Positions 10,290 to 22,103 of a stretch of DNA of 64,000 nt are shown in pieces (within the stretch, counting starts at the first letter, position 1; every line of letters starts with the position of its first letter). A program made the position numbers and the translations under genes. This DNA is from Humulus lupulus (Eukaryota > Streptophyta > Magnoliopsida > Rosales > Cannabaceae), in assembly GCF_963169125.1 (NCBI RefSeq), contig NC_084798.1, positions 200,999,481 to 201,063,480 on the forward strand, read 5' to 3'. The notes under the pieces were generated by a model, which made no database searches, was not told where the DNA came from, and worked only from the letters and a program-made list of their open reading frames with translations.

Positions 10290-12943
10290 AGCTCGCCCCG
10301 CTGAAGTAACCTCCTCACCGTCTCCCCCAACTACTCCGGAAGCCTCACCAGTCTTCGAGGGTTCTTGCGAAAACTAATCTTGAATTTAGCAAGATACTGG
10401 TCCCACAGCTCGGACTCCATGAAGGAGAAGTTCCCATCCTAGTTGAAAGCCCAGCAATGGTAAAGCATCTCCTCCATTGTTGATGAAGATAGTGTCGCTT
10501 CCTCCTTGGCTTTAACCTTGGCCTCGATTAGCTTTTCTTTTAGTTCATCCTTCTCGGCCTGAAGTTGGTCAGCATGGCGACTCGCCTCTGCGACCTGAGC
10601 TTGAGAGGCGGACAATGCGATCGTCACGGATTGCTCGCCCTCTTGAAGAGAAATGAGAGCAGCCTTAGCAGTATGCTCATTCTCTTGAGCAATACTCAGG
10701 GCGGATCTGGCTGCGTTTAAGCCAGCTCGGAGTTCTTCGTTCCTAGCCTTGACACGAGCTATGCTTCAGTATTGAGTCAAGACAGACTGCAAAATAATGA
10801 AGCAAGTCAATAAAAAATAATAAACTTAATAAAGAAAGGTTAGCAGTGGGAAAAGGACTCACGGTGAGGTTCGTACCCATATCAGATTCGAGGACATCTT
10901 CCGGGTTGCGCTCCTTTATGGCCCTCAAATCCCAAGCATTGGCCTTGTACGCATGGCCCACCATGTGACTCATCGTCTCATATACGATACCCCGAAAGGC
11001 CTTGGGAATCTTGTCCAGATCGTGTGGCTCAACCGGTAACCGGTGTGAGGGAGGCATATGTCGAGGAGGGGGAGGAGGAATTTGCTGGACAGTGACAATT
11101 GTCACTGTAGCTAGCTCCCGAGCAGTGCTCGCACCTTTACCCTTACAGAGGGATTTTGTGGTACCCCCCATTTTAGGGGTGGCCTTCTTTGCCACCCTGG
11201 GCCTTTATACTACGGGACCAGTTCTGGACCCCCCAACCTTGAAGGCATTCCTTAAATCGAGAGCTCCTGACAATTCCATCTCTTCACCTGAAAAAAAAAG
11301 AGCGAGTAGATGATTTAATTCTCAGGAGTAGTGCTTCAAAGGTATTATAAATGCAAAAAAAAAAAAAAAGAACAAGGATCCTACCCTCCTTGCTAGGGGA
11401 GGAATCTATTACGATCAACTCGGGTGTATGGACTGGGCTAGGCACAACCTCCAACTCTGCGATTAATGGAGGGGAGGGGGAATCTAAGGCTATGATCTCT
11501 TAGATCCTAGGGGGTTCAGGTCCCTCCTCGGGGCTAGATTCATCTTTGTACTGCCTAAAGGAGCAAATGCACCCTGGAACAGAGAAGGTCAAGTCCTATG
11601 GTTTGTTCCATTTTCTACGAAGATGGAGGATCTAAAGTTTAGTGTGTTATCAACAACAACGGTGCCTTTGGGATAGCTATGATCATAGCGTACGACCAAA
11701 TGATCCACCCATTGGAGAAGGGTTACATTTAGATCTGGATCGGTAGGATGTCGGCTAACAAGCTGGTTAGGGTTAAAATGGATTAACTTAAAGCTGGCAG
11801 CAGCCCGATCTAATTCTCTGAAAAGGTATGGGTTACCTTGGCCAGAAGGGTCGGCTGCTGCCCCAGACACAGCTCACTTAGGATCGGGCCCCTGATTGGC
11901 TTTGGGAGCTCTTCTTTTTGCACAAGTGGCGCCACATCTTCTTCCTCTTCAGTGTCCTCAGTGGCTGGCAAGACCTCTTGAGAAGAATGGAGCTCAAGGA
12001 TAACGAGGAGTGGAGCTCAGGTCCTTAGAGCTAATCTCTGACCCTCACTAATCAATTTTCATCCTAACATGGTGGCATCATTCACGACTTGGCGATAATC
12101 TTTTCCCCAAGTAAGGAGACTGGACAAAGTCTCGTATTGACCCTCGAGGGTCATAGAATTGCATGTTCTTGCGAATATAGCTGCACGAGGAACAAACTTA
12201 GTCAGGAAATATATATAAAAAAATTACAATGAAAGGAACAAAATTTCACGTGTTGAGTTCACAAAGATAAAATACTTACAAGGACAGTTGAAGGACCGAT
12301 GTTCTCAATTCTTGAATCCATTCGACATAAAGAATAAATCTTTATGGTCATTTGGGTGGTTGGGAAGCTCTATGATGGAGCTGGAGTTAGGGAATCTGGT
12401 GAGGTAATAAAACCCATCACCCCATCATTTCTGGTCAGGAATCTCTTTAAGGCAGAAGAAATATAAAATGTCTGCTGGGGTGGGGACCTCCCACTCATGC
12501 CTCAGTAACAAAAATTTTAGTCTTGCCAAAAGTTTGTAAGAATTTGGGGGGAGCTGGAAGGGAGCCAATTTGACGTAGTTCAAAAAATCTACGAAGTATT
12601 GGTCCAGTGGGAGGAAAGCGCCAGCCTTCAGGTGCTCATCACTCCAAGCCCCATAATCGTCTTGGAAGGGGGCACAACTCCATTCCCCTTCAAATGCAGG
12701 TCGGGCAAGGAGGCCGTCAGCTCCCATCTCAATATTATGACTCAACATGATTTTGTTCACCTTCCCTGGAGTCGTTATCCTTAAGGCTATATGCTTAGCC
12801 TCAAAAAAAGTGTTGGGGTTCACGATGACTTCTCTCTCCACCACAAGACCAAAATGTGGGATAGGAGATTCAGAGGCGATCTGCTTGCCTTTATCTTTGT
12901 TTTGGGTAGATGAGCTCGCGACATTCTCCTTAGGAGGTCTCAT
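10290..12943 (-). pseudogene. Antisense ORF of the Tat element (putative plant transposon protein type)
   Basis: This gene reads opposite to gag-pol. The first coding block, 12943 down to 12280, starts MRPPKENVASSSTQNKDKGK and contains YFVDFLNYVKLAPFQLPPNS, the conserved core shared with the plus-strand copy near 59930-60080. A good intron follows: donor GTAAGT at 12279-12274 and acceptor GTGCAG ending at 12181. Downstream blocks (12180-11589, 11195-10860) are acidic or proline-rich and low-complexity (IPPPPPRHMPPSHRLP). The last block (10745-10290) is an alanine/glutamate-rich coiled coil. Stops occur in several blocks. Such antisense ORFs between pol and the 3' LTR are described in Tat elements (Grande, Retand-like). 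Their function is not established. Confidence is high for the architecture and lower for exon ends. Confidence 0.78.
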
Positions 12944-13722
12944 AATTTAGATCGTCTGACGACAAAGCAGCCTAGTTAGTAGGCAACCTAAGATGGTCTA
13001 TAACTATGGTCGTGGAGGTACGGAGGACAAAAAGGACTACTTGCGAAGTTTTAATGTTTATACGAGCTAAACTTTGTCCTAGTCTCAACGCATGGTCTCA
13101 TGCGGTCGTGCCTCGATTTCTTAAAATACCCAGGTACTTCGGGATCCATGCGTCAGAACTGTCAAACCCACTACTTTCCTTTGTGAGGCGATTTAATGCA
13201 AAACCGCCTAAGGAATCGTAACCCTTAAGCTACCTAGGTTTAAACCTAAAACCCCTTCGGTTTCGATACCACAAACAGGTATTCTTCAAACCGATTTGCC
13301 ATTAGGGTTCTCCCATATTAGCCTTGAAAATTGCCCAGATTTATGCGTTCCCTATTTCTAAATTGGTTTGGGTTCATTCATGAAGCCTAAACCAAAGCCC
13401 ACTTCCTATTAGCACTTAGAAATAGCCTAACAATACTGAATAGAGAACATTTTTGAAGTAAAAAAAGAAGAAGAAAAAATCTCTCATTGGAAAATGAAGA
13501 ATAAAAAAAAATTCTCAAACCAAGGGATGAAATATTTACAGAAAATACGTTCGATTTAGAGGGAATGTATGTATGGCCACTTGAAGCTCCTTGAAAGCTT
13601 ATGAAGTACCACAAGACGATGAAAATTTCTAGGGATTCTAGAGAAGAAGAAGGGAAGCTTGAGTGTTTGAAAAGGGAAATTTTTTTAATATAAAGGTGGT
13701 GAGGTCTTAGGATTGATCACCA

Positions 13723-13730
13723 TATTTATA
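13723..13730 (-). promoter_or_regulatory. Candidate TATA box for the antisense ORF
   Basis: The minus strand reads TATAAATA here, about 780 bases upstream of the antisense ORF start at 12943 and outside the 3' LTR. The stretch 12950-13980 has no convincing sense ORF. It would serve as the promoter and leader of the antisense transcript. Only the motif and position support this. Confidence 0.4.
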
Positions 13731-13980
13731 CGTACACCACGGAAGTCAATCTGAGCCATCCAATTGGGTTAGTTCGAGATCCAAGGATCAAGGTTAAATA
13801 GACCACATGGCGATAAAAAGTTGAGAAGAAAGTTGTTTCAGTCCTCGAAACCTGAACGGATGCCAATTGCAGGAAGCCACATATCCAGTAATTGAATAGT
13901 GGGCAGGCATGATGTTATATGGCAGAAGTCTAAAAGCCCCTACTGTGTATGTTAGAAAGTGACGACACCAAACACGAGCA

Positions 13981-13997
13981 GGGGCTTGGGGGGCAAA
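13981..13997 (+). other. Polypurine tract of the Tat element
   Basis: GGGGCTTGGGGGGCAAA lies immediately before the LTR start TGTTGTACCC. It is the expected primer site for plus-strand DNA synthesis. It contains two pyrimidines but is otherwise purine-rich and correctly placed. Confidence 0.8.
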
Positions 13998-14696
13998 TGT
14001 TGTACCCTAAACTTAGCATAAGTTCACTTGCCCAGCTCGAGTACAGCTGGCAGTTGAATACGTGGAAAGATAACCAAGTAAAATATAGTTATTAACCATG
14101 TGAACTGCTCAAGACTCATAATGGTCAGATCCAATATTAGACGTCCTAAATTTACTATGAACTCGGAGTCAGATAGCTGTCAAGCATGAACTCAAGTGAG
14201 ACATTCAACTCGTGAGGACCTAGATATAACACATACTGAAGGATCTCAAGAGACTCAGGAATTCTTTATACGCTCATTAATGACCAGGCTGTATCATATC
14301 TATATCGTTTATTACCCGAGATAGCAGGGGCATGTTTATTCTGTTACCAAATCATATCCCAACGTAAATGGGAATAATTTGTATTAATTATATACCATAT
14401 ATAATAATGTGGTTTACTTACACGGTTTTCCAAACTTGTCCATGAAATTCTCCTATAAATACTGAGAATATTGGACAGGGAAGAGGACCATATTGTGATA
14501 TACTGAAACTCTGTCAAAATAGAGAGAGAAACAGTAGTAATATTGACTCATGGACTAGGTGGATTTTAACCACTGAACCACGTAAAAGTTCTGTGATTTT
14601 GAGTGAGTTCTTATTATTTTCATTGCGGTTTACTGTCAAGCACTATTCTACCCATTTTATTTCTTAATATACTGTTGGCGAAAAACCGCGTCAACA
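13998..14696 (+). repeat. 3' LTR of the Tat element (699 bp)
   Basis: Starts TGTTGTACCC directly after the polypurine tract and ends GCGTCAACA, giving matching TGTTG/CAACA ends. TATAAATA at 14454-14461 is placed as a core promoter about 240 bases from the 3' end. The same end structure, in reverse orientation, is seen at 46562, 40705 and 56749, each with a TATA-like motif 200-300 bases inside. Confidence 0.87.
14454..14461 (+). promoter_or_regulatory. LTR TATA box
   Basis: TATAAATA in the context CTCCTATAAATACTGAG within the 3' LTR. It is the most likely core promoter of the element. Confidence 0.6.
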
Positions 14697-15012
14697 CTAG
14701 CATTCAACAAGGGCAAAAGGTTAGGGAATCGAAAGGGTGTAGTGATTCCCCTGCATATTCTTAAGTGCTCTAATCTCTAATGTGCTATTTACGAATCTCT
14801 GTATGAAAACTACATATATGCATGTATGTTTTCTATTGTATGTTATTTTGTGCAATAGGGAGCATGCATAAAGACTTATATAAATAAGATCCTACATATC
14901 AATGATAAAAATTAGTCTTTGATAAAAGAAATAAAATTATTATAAATTTTATTACAAATTAAAAATATAAGTAAATAATCAAAATTAAATATTAAATCGA
15001 GCAGAAAAAAAT
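14697..15012. other. AT-rich DNA without a recognised feature
   Basis: No ORF, element end or RNA gene was recognised here. It is the flanking DNA of the Tat insertion on the left and of the TIR element on the right. Confidence 0.6.
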
Positions 15013-16363
15013 AGGGTAATTGGCAGCTAAATTTATGTTCTCTTACAAGTGTTGTTAGAGATGATAAAATTGTCTCAATAGAAATAAGAAAAATAATTAC
15101 AACTCTAAGAAAAAAAAATACAAATAACAAGGTGATTGATTAAATAAGATTACAACTTAATAACAAAAAATATAAGGAAATGTAGAAATATGTAGATGAA
15201 GAGAATAATAGAAAATACAACTCTAGACAATAGATACAAATAAACTAAAAGTAGTAGAAGATATTACAACTCTAAAACAAAATATACAAGAAAATATGTA
15301 AAGAGAAAATAAAGAGAAGAAACAAAAGAAGTAGAAGAAACAATGTAAGAACAAGAACAAAAAGGAAATCACTCTATCACTCACACAACCAATGTGAAGA
15401 GCACTGTGGATCACTAACTTGAACAAGGTTTACAACCTTTGTCTAAAAGGTTATTTCCCCCTATCTCAAGCACTAAGGGATTCTGACAGTATTGGAAATA
15501 GTTTTCTAGAATAATCAAGTCTTTATGATGTATTTTCCAGCCAAGTGTTTTGTGGATAGAAAATAGTGTGTCTTACAAGTGAGCATTAGGTTCCTATTTA
15601 TAGAATTTGAGATACCCTTTGAATTTCAAATTCCACCAGCCCTCATGGTTGTTACCAATTTTTAATTGGATGTTTATGGAATTAAAAATGAGTTTAGGGA
15701 GTTACATGAGGTGTTAGAATCGTTCAAGACAGAAAAAAGAAGTTGAAGTTGAAGTTGGTTGTCAGCATCCCTAGCCGCGGCCACTGGCCTCTCTCTCCTA
15801 GGCCGCAACTAGGGATAATCAACGACCGCGGCCACAACTCCAATTTCAGCAAAACTCAACTTTTGCATTTCCAAACGACTCTATCATTTTCCCACATGAC
15901 TTTGTAACCTCCAAACACATTATGAGAGTTAAAACTATGTCTCCAATAGCCATATCACTTATGGTTTTATGAAATCCAAACTCAAATGTGTATCATACAA
16001 TCTACACATTATTAGGTAATATTTAGGAGTTATAAATTTGTAACTGATTTTGTACATCAAAATATGTCACATTTGGGCATACACATGTGTCCAATTTTGT
16101 AACTCTCAATAATATATTACAAGGTGTGACAAATCACATTTTGTCACATTATTTAATCTAACATTATATTATTTAGAATAATATAAAAAATTTAGCATCC
16201 CTTTCGTTACACAATTAGTGCACATTTTCCCTTAATCGTTAACAATCCGTTAAAATGAGGACTCATCATAAATGTTAGAGACTATTGCTGCCAAAAAAGA
16301 AAAGACCAGGGACTTAAATTCAACAATTTTGAAAGAATGTGGACTTTAGCTGCCAAATTCCCT
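15013..16363. mobile_element. Non-autonomous TIR element (MITE-like) containing an LTR-like insert
   Basis: The left end AGGGTAATTGGCAGCTAAAT is matched in reverse complement at the right end (about 16342-16363, CTTTAGCTGCCAAATTCCCT). The ends are flanked by TA on both sides; no longer TSD is clear. Without the LTR-like segment 15053-16163 the element would be about 240 bp. No transposase is present. The superfamily is undecided. Confidence 0.6.
15053..16163. mobile_element. LTR-like segment TGTTAG...TCTAACA
   Basis: Bounded by TGTTAGAGAT and ATCTAACA, consistent with LTR termini, and located between the two arms of the TIR element. It has runs of A-rich DNA, a GC-rich patch with repeated GCCGCGGCC words near 15770-15830, and no coding capacity. 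Flanking 5-bp sequences (agtgt, ttata) do not match, so the call rests on the termini and on the way it splits the MITE. Confidence 0.45.
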
Positions 16364-16523
16364 ATAATTAATTTTTTTTCTTCAAGAAGATCGAATACTC
16401 TATTATTAATATATATATATATATAAAATTATTTATCTTAGGTAGCTATTGACTACTCTAAACAAGTTATGGCAGTGGTAGAGCATATACACACTAAGAT
16501 ATAAACATTTCTATATGTTTATA

Positions 16524-17385
16524 TCTCTTCTATATAAAAAAATATGTAGATAACGGAAATTTTTTGTTTTAACGGTTTTTTATTTTTTTCCGTTAACTTT
16601 AACGGAATATTCTTATAGTTAACAGAATATTCTTATATTTAACGACAGATTGTAAACATAATTTAAACTTAAATAAAATAAAATAAAATAAATAATTAAA
16701 CAAATTAAAATAAAATATTTTATTTGATATATTTTATAATGATAATTATTTAAAAAATAATAATACCATATATTTTATATTTTAAATAAAATTTAATTAA
16801 ACTTAATATTATATTAAACATATAATATATAATCTTTTGTTACACGGACAAATTCAAAAACTAGAGCAAACATAAACTTAAATAAAAATAAATAAATAAA
16901 TTAAAATATGATATTTTAAAGATATTTTATGATAATTTAAATAATTAAATCATATTTATTTAAAAGTAATAAAGACATACATATCATTTTTTTTATCTGA
17001 TAAATTTGTGTGATAATTTACTTTTTATCAAGTGATTGAAACTCTTTTTCTTTATCATTGTGAGACACATTGATGCATGTATACTACTATCTACACTATA
17101 ACTTTTTTCTATTTTTATGTTATTTCTATTATTAATTTTTTTTTTTCAAAATATTATTATATTATATATATCATGTAGTTATATAAATATATATACGTTG
17201 TGTTTAGATGTCATATATGTCGAGATTATTGATATAAATATTTATATATATTATAAAATTATAATTCATTCTATTATATAAATATATATTTTTTTTAAAT
17301 AGTAAACCAACTTTTGTTAAAATTATAGACAATGTTTAAAACTTTAAAACTAAACAAGCATGCCTTACACGTTTATTCTAACTAA
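16524..17385 (+). mobile_element. Non-autonomous Helitron, copy 1 (862 bp)
   Basis: Begins TCTCTTCTATATAAAAAA after an A. Ends CTAA before a T, with a short GCATGCCTTACACGT stem-like region just inside the end, so the A|TC...CTRR|T insertion rule is met. The interior is AT-rich and non-coding. An inverted copy with the same ends and collinear interior lies at 45666-46559. A rolling-circle Rep/helicase gene is absent. Confidence 0.72.
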
Positions 17386-17919
17386 TATTTATATATAAAT
17401 ATAAGGAATCATATCTTCACCATGTGTCACTAAAGGCTATTTTCAAAAGGAAAAAAATTAATTCCACCGAAAGGAGCAAAGCGACATAGTCGATTGTGAA
17501 TATTTAATACTTTAATTTAAAATACTCATCAAAGTAAATTCTGTTCGATATTTTGTTGTCTACTTTTTTAGTTGTTTTCATTGAATCCTCTGGTGACAAT
17601 TTCTGCATATATTTAGTATTGATTCATACGGATATATTCCACATAACAGATATTCTAAATCTATTGCTAATTTGTTTTTTATTATAGTAACATCTGGTGA
17701 TTGAGTATTATTTTTTAATCACAAACAAATTTTTATTGCGATTAAAATTAAGTGACATTTATTCACAAAAAAATATTTTGAGACTAAAATATTATTATTT
17801 AAACTATATTAATAATAAATTGCGACTAAATAATATTTTTTAATCACAAAATTTTTTTTTAGGATTTCATGATAGAAATTATAATAAATGACTCAAAACA
17901 ATATCATCAAGAAACTAAT
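17386..17919. other. AT-rich DNA, no gene
   Basis: No supported ORF. Around 17700-17870 there are repeated phrases of the type TAATCACAAA and GCGACTAAA in alternating orientation, which may be a remnant of a small DNA transposon. No ends could be set. Confidence 0.4.
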
Positions 17920-18515
17920 GTCATCTTTTTTAAAAAATTGTAGATAAATTACCATTTTATATTGTTGATTACCTAAATTGTCATTTTCTATAAAAATTTT
18001 ATTTAGGAGTGTATGACTTTAATATAATAGTATATGTTTATTAGTTTTTATTTTAAAGTTATATTGCTATTTTTTAGTTTTTTATGGGTTATTGGTATAG
18101 TAATTTTCAACTAGTGTATATATTTTTTATGGTATGGTATATCAAATTTTTTTTATGATATTTAGTTTCTATTTTATTATACATAATGGTAGTATATAAT
18201 TTTATTAGAATAGTATATACATTTTTAAGTAATAGTTTTGTAAGTTTTGTTGGTATATTATTTTTCAACTCCGTATATGTATTTTTGTGATATGATATAT
18301 CATTCAACAACCCATAAAATCGAAAAAAAAATTGAAATAACTTTAAAATAAAAACTAATTAAATAAAATTAATATACATATATCATAATATTAAAATATT
18401 TAGAACAAAATAGTAATTTGCTAAATGACATATTTGGTAATATGTAATATTAAAAATGTGATTAAGCTATTTTACTATAAAATTAAAAAATGGACATTTA
18501 CTTACTTTTACATTC
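17920..18515. repeat. Fold-back element with long inverted arms
   Basis: Left-arm phrases (TTAGTTTTTATTTTAAAGTT near 18040; TTTTATGGGTT near 18078; AAATGTC-type words near 17920) return in reverse complement at right (AACCCATAAAA near 18308; AACTTTAAAATAAAAACTAA near 18340; TGGACATTT near 18490). The arms are 200 bp or more and imperfect. The centre holds two diverged copies of a GGTATA..TTTTCAACT..GTATAT phrase. No coding capacity. The exact ends and TSD were not resolved. Confidence 0.5.
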
Positions 18516-18832
18516 TATTAAGGGTCATTTTGCACCAAGCTCCTTTGTTGATATGGTCGGCATAAACATAATTATATTTAGTAATTATGATATATTAACA
18601 TAAATATAATTATTAATGTGATTGATAGATACATTAAGAACTATGAATGAACCATTAAAAACAATACAATATCATGTCAAACCTATAGCATGTTTGTGCC
18701 CTTATTAAATATTGCATGTTATTACAGGTAAGTTCCTGTTGGTTCGTTTCTCATTCTCCTGCATCAATGGGAAGTCAAGTCGTTGATGCGCCAGGACTTT
18801 CCAAGTGGTTCGATGAGGCATTGTAAATCTCA

Positions 18833-19231
18833 ATGGAAGATTTGGAGGTAGAGCTGATACCTTCGGATGATACTTATGTACATGGTAATCTTTTGTTGGA
18901 AAAGATATTTTCGAAAAAGAGAATATCTTTCAACATTCTAAAGGCATCACTAAAGATGGCTTGGTCATCCTTTGGAGGCTGGATTGTTAATGAGCTTTAG
19001 AATTATTTGTATATGTTTAAGTTTAGAAGCTCCGACGAGGCTCAACGAGTACTTGACCGAAGGCCATGGTATGTTAATGGTACTCTATTGGCCTTGGAGT
19101 CTTGGCCAATCGACATCAGATATTCTGAGGTTGAGTTTCTCACCACTTCAATTTGGGTGTACGTTCACCAAATACAATATGGTATTGGTGTTGGTAACTG
19201 GTTTACCTTGTGTGCAACAAAAAACACGGGG
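18833..19231 (+). pseudogene. LINE ORF1 N-terminal part, DUF4283 domain
   Basis: Translation contains SMEDLEVELIP, LEKIFSKKRISFNILKASLK and FKFRSSDEAQRVLDRRPWYV, then LALESWPID and WVYVHQIQYGIG. This is the pattern of DUF4283, the N-terminal nucleic-acid-binding domain of plant LINE ORF1 proteins. An in-frame stop lies near 18998 (after GGWIVNEL). The reading frame is cut at 19231 by an LTR and resumes at 20656 with WKPANLNKLAAAAGKS. Confidence 0.8.
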
Positions 19232-20655
19232 TGTTGGGCCCAGAGATCCAAATAAAATCTCAAAATCATCCTGAAATCCATATTATTGATTACTCTCTAG
19301 TATTTTTTTAGATTTTTTAAAATTTAAAATGATATTAATAGTATTTAAAGAATAAAGGGATATTGGCGGCGATAATACATACATCATTTATAAAGTTACA
19401 CTTTAGTACCTAAATTTACGGGTATAAAAATGTGTTACGTAGACACTTAACGGGCAGTTAATGGTGAGTATTAACGGTTGCAACCAAATTGTAGATTTAT
19501 ATATTATTACCGCAAAAAAAAAATTTGGGTATTAAAGTGTAACTTTTGAAAATTTTTGGGTATTATCGATGCCAATATCCCTTCCTAATTTTTCCCAATT
19601 TCAACTCTTACCTTAAATAGTATTGATAGAGCCATCAGGGACCTATGGACCTATAATTTTAAACTCCCATAAATTTATATTTTTATTTAAAAATATTTAA
19701 TATAATAACCTTAATTTATTAATCTCAATATTATTCCACTAAAAATATGAGATTGTACTCTTGAAATTATAGACATTTATTTATTGAGTATTTGTAAAAC
19801 ATAAAAGTGTCCATCGATTTGATCACCACATACAATTCAATCCTCTATTAATAGTTCATAATTAAAGTAGGAATTAATTATTGTTTAACCTCTTTAATTA
19901 TATTTTGTTTCCTTAAGTACCATTAACTTTACTAGTGAAGGTTAATTCATAAACTGATTTATGAATTTGAGCTCCATAACCTTTCAGTTCCAAAAGTCAA
20001 CCCTTAAGAGAACCATTATTCTATTCCTCTTGGAAAAGTATAGATTTCATATATGTATATTATGTCCCTATCCATTTACATCAATGAGTTCCCAAATCAA
20101 AAGTCTTCAACCCGATCATTCTGACAAACCATAAAGAGTGAATCAAAGAACTCATATGACATAAACAGGAGTTCATAATAACTTTAGCATTAAGATCAAT
20201 TTGTATATGATCATCTTATTGATATGTTTAATTAATACTTATACAGTAAATAGTATTACTAAGTATTGATAACATATCAGGTCATGTTCTTGTATAACCA
20301 CTTTATATAAAGTACATCCACTAAGATGTCCTACTACATCAGTAATCCAGATCTAGATTACATGTCTTCATAATACTAGTGAACTGCCGTTACAGTATTT
20401 AATTCAAAGATTCCACATAACTTTGTTTTACTTCGAACTGTTTAAATTCGTTCCCTACAATCTTAATCCTATCGTACCAATACAAGATTGTAGTCACAAT
20501 AACGAATTTGAGAATTTTTTGATATTCATATAATATATTATTATAATAATAATAATAATAATAAACAAAAAAATATATACACAATTTATTTCAATTATTT
20601 ATCTCATAAAACATTGTTCAAAACATATGCTTTAAAGGGCACTATAATCCCAACA
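19232..20655. mobile_element. Solo LTR splitting LINE ORF1 (1424 bp)
   Basis: Starts TGTTGGGCCCAGAG and ends ATAATCCCAACA, a good LTR terminal pair. It separates the two halves of the DUF4283/CCHC protein. Flanking five bases are cgggg and attgg, so no clean TSD remains. It carries an (AAT)n run near 20540-20563 and a nested small TIR element at 19356-19582. The interior is otherwise AT-rich and non-coding. Confidence 0.65.
19356..19582. mobile_element. MITE (227 bp) in the solo LTR
   Basis: The left end AGGGATATTGGCGGCGATAA pairs with the reverse complement of the right end TTATCGATGCCAATATCCCT. Secondary inverted words (AAAGTTACACTTTAGTACC and the GGTATTAAAGTGTAACTTTT region) extend the arms. 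No ORF. No convincing flanking duplication was seen. Confidence 0.65.
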
Positions 20656-22100
20656 ATTGGAAACCAGCAAACCTGAACAAACTGGCTGCTGCGGCTGGTA
20701 AATCTTATTCAATCATGGACAGAGCATTGGTCTATGGCTCAGGTACTTTTCGTTTTCAAGCTGTGATTGATATTGAAAAACCTCTTGTTGCGAGATTTGC
20801 GTTTAAGAGGGAAAACATGCCTCCCCTTTGGTTGCAATGCAAGTATGTAAGATTTCCTTTGATTTGTTTTAAGTGTGGGGTTATGGCACATGACATGAAA
20901 ATGTGTTTCCGATCACCCACCCTCATTAAGAACTATGACGGGCATTGTTTCCCCATGTACGGGGAATGGATGAGCGCGTAGAGTTGGGAGAAGTCACATT
21001 TCCATTCCACAAGGCCAAAATGGTCCTTGGAATGGATTATGTCAATGGGGCACTCGAACGTGAAAAAATCCCAGGGTCAAGTGTTGAGACAGCTGCTTAA
21101 ACTTCTACTGAGATTGTAAAATCTCCTCCTGCAAAGAAAAAGATTCATTTCAACTCTAGGAATGTATATTTGGCTCTGGCAACCAAAGCTCTGGCTGTTC
21201 CATCGGCAATCTCAAGGACTCCTCGGCACGCGTCTATCAACTTAGTACTATAGGACAACTATGACAACGGTGGACATGCTACTTCAATTGATGTAGAGTT
21301 ACAGTCAGCTGGTTAGAACAAAGATGTCCAAAGTCTTTCCATTTCAAGTCCAAATTTGAAAATTTGCAAAAAAGCAAACGTATGGTTTTCCAAGCAAGGA
21401 AATAAAGACGTCAAGGAGGTGCATGCCAATACAGTCGTCGAGAATAGTACCATGCAGGGTACTCGCTCTAAACACTTAGGACAAAACCCAATTTGCATTG
21501 GTCCCATGAGAATGCCCTTTAAGGCCAACTCCTCTAAGGATATGGCCCAAGCTTATAGCCATTTCTTTGGGCCTGAATCTGTGACTATTCCCTGGCCTAG
21601 TAGGAAATGTTGGGCCCAAGCCTTTAACCTCTATATGGGAAAAGAAACTGTAGACAAATTTTGGCCATTTCCTTCTTTGTTCAAACCTCCACTTCAGTTT
21701 GAATATCTTTATGACCATACTCAAGGGACTTTGAGAAAGAGAAAACTTTCAGGGCCAATTATTCCATGTGGACCTTTACCTTAATTTTACCCAAACGTGA
21801 ATAATGATTGTGCCACCATCCTCGCGACACCGACAATTGAGGGTTCTCATGTGCCGACTGTTGCCATCAATGAAACAGTACGCAAAAATGGTTTCACGAT
21901 TGGGTCGAATGATAAGGGAGGAAGCAGTAGAAAAGGAAAAGCAAGGGTGGGAAGGAATATGAAATACTCAAACCTGCCATCTAATGTTACATGTAGCAAT
22001 ATTCCAATTGCAAGAAATCACAGCTCAAGTGGGGAAACCAAGGGAGAGACCATGCAAGATTCCTTGAGACAATACGGTCCAAGCCACTTTGAAACAAGCT
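20656..22100 (+). pseudogene. LINE ORF1 C-terminal part with CCHC zinc knuckle
   Basis: Resumes ORF1 after the solo LTR: FRFQAVIDIEKPLVARF, then LWLQCKYVRFPLICFKCGVMAHDMKMCF, a zf-CCHC_4 knuckle (CxxCxxxxHxxxxC-like) near 20840-20910. Downstream blocks at 20981-21784 and 21797-22102 are polar linker with stops. The protein would bind LINE RNA. It runs, with no intervening endonuclease, into the upstream part of the RT at about 22104. Confidence 0.75.
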
Positions 22101-22103
22101 GAG

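Larger units (their letters stand above)
3287..14696 (+). mobile_element. Decayed Tat-lineage Ty3/gypsy retrotransposon lacking its 5' LTR in this window
   Basis: Order on the plus strand: gag, aspartic protease, reverse transcriptase, RNase H, a second RNase H, integrase, then a long 3' region with tandem repeats, an ORF on the opposite strand, a polypurine tract and the 3' LTR. The second RNase H and the antisense ORF between pol and the 3' LTR are known marks of Tat elements. The 5' LTR and PBS are not present: the TGTAAC LTR abuts the gag region at 3287. Every coding domain has stops or frameshifts, and key catalytic residues are replaced, so the element is dead. The five bases after the 3' LTR (14697-14701, ctagc) are the candidate TSD, but the partner copy lies outside the window. 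Confidence 0.88.

Noticed and set aside
15223..15426. Phe/Leu-rich minus-strand frame resembling a membrane protein.
   Set aside because: It reads A-rich DNA (AAG/AAA runs) backwards inside an LTR-like segment, with no promoter or conserved motif.
18107..18310. 67-codon Lys/Asn/Thr-rich minus-strand frame.
   Set aside because: Lies in the centre of an AT-rich fold-back element. No domain was recognised.
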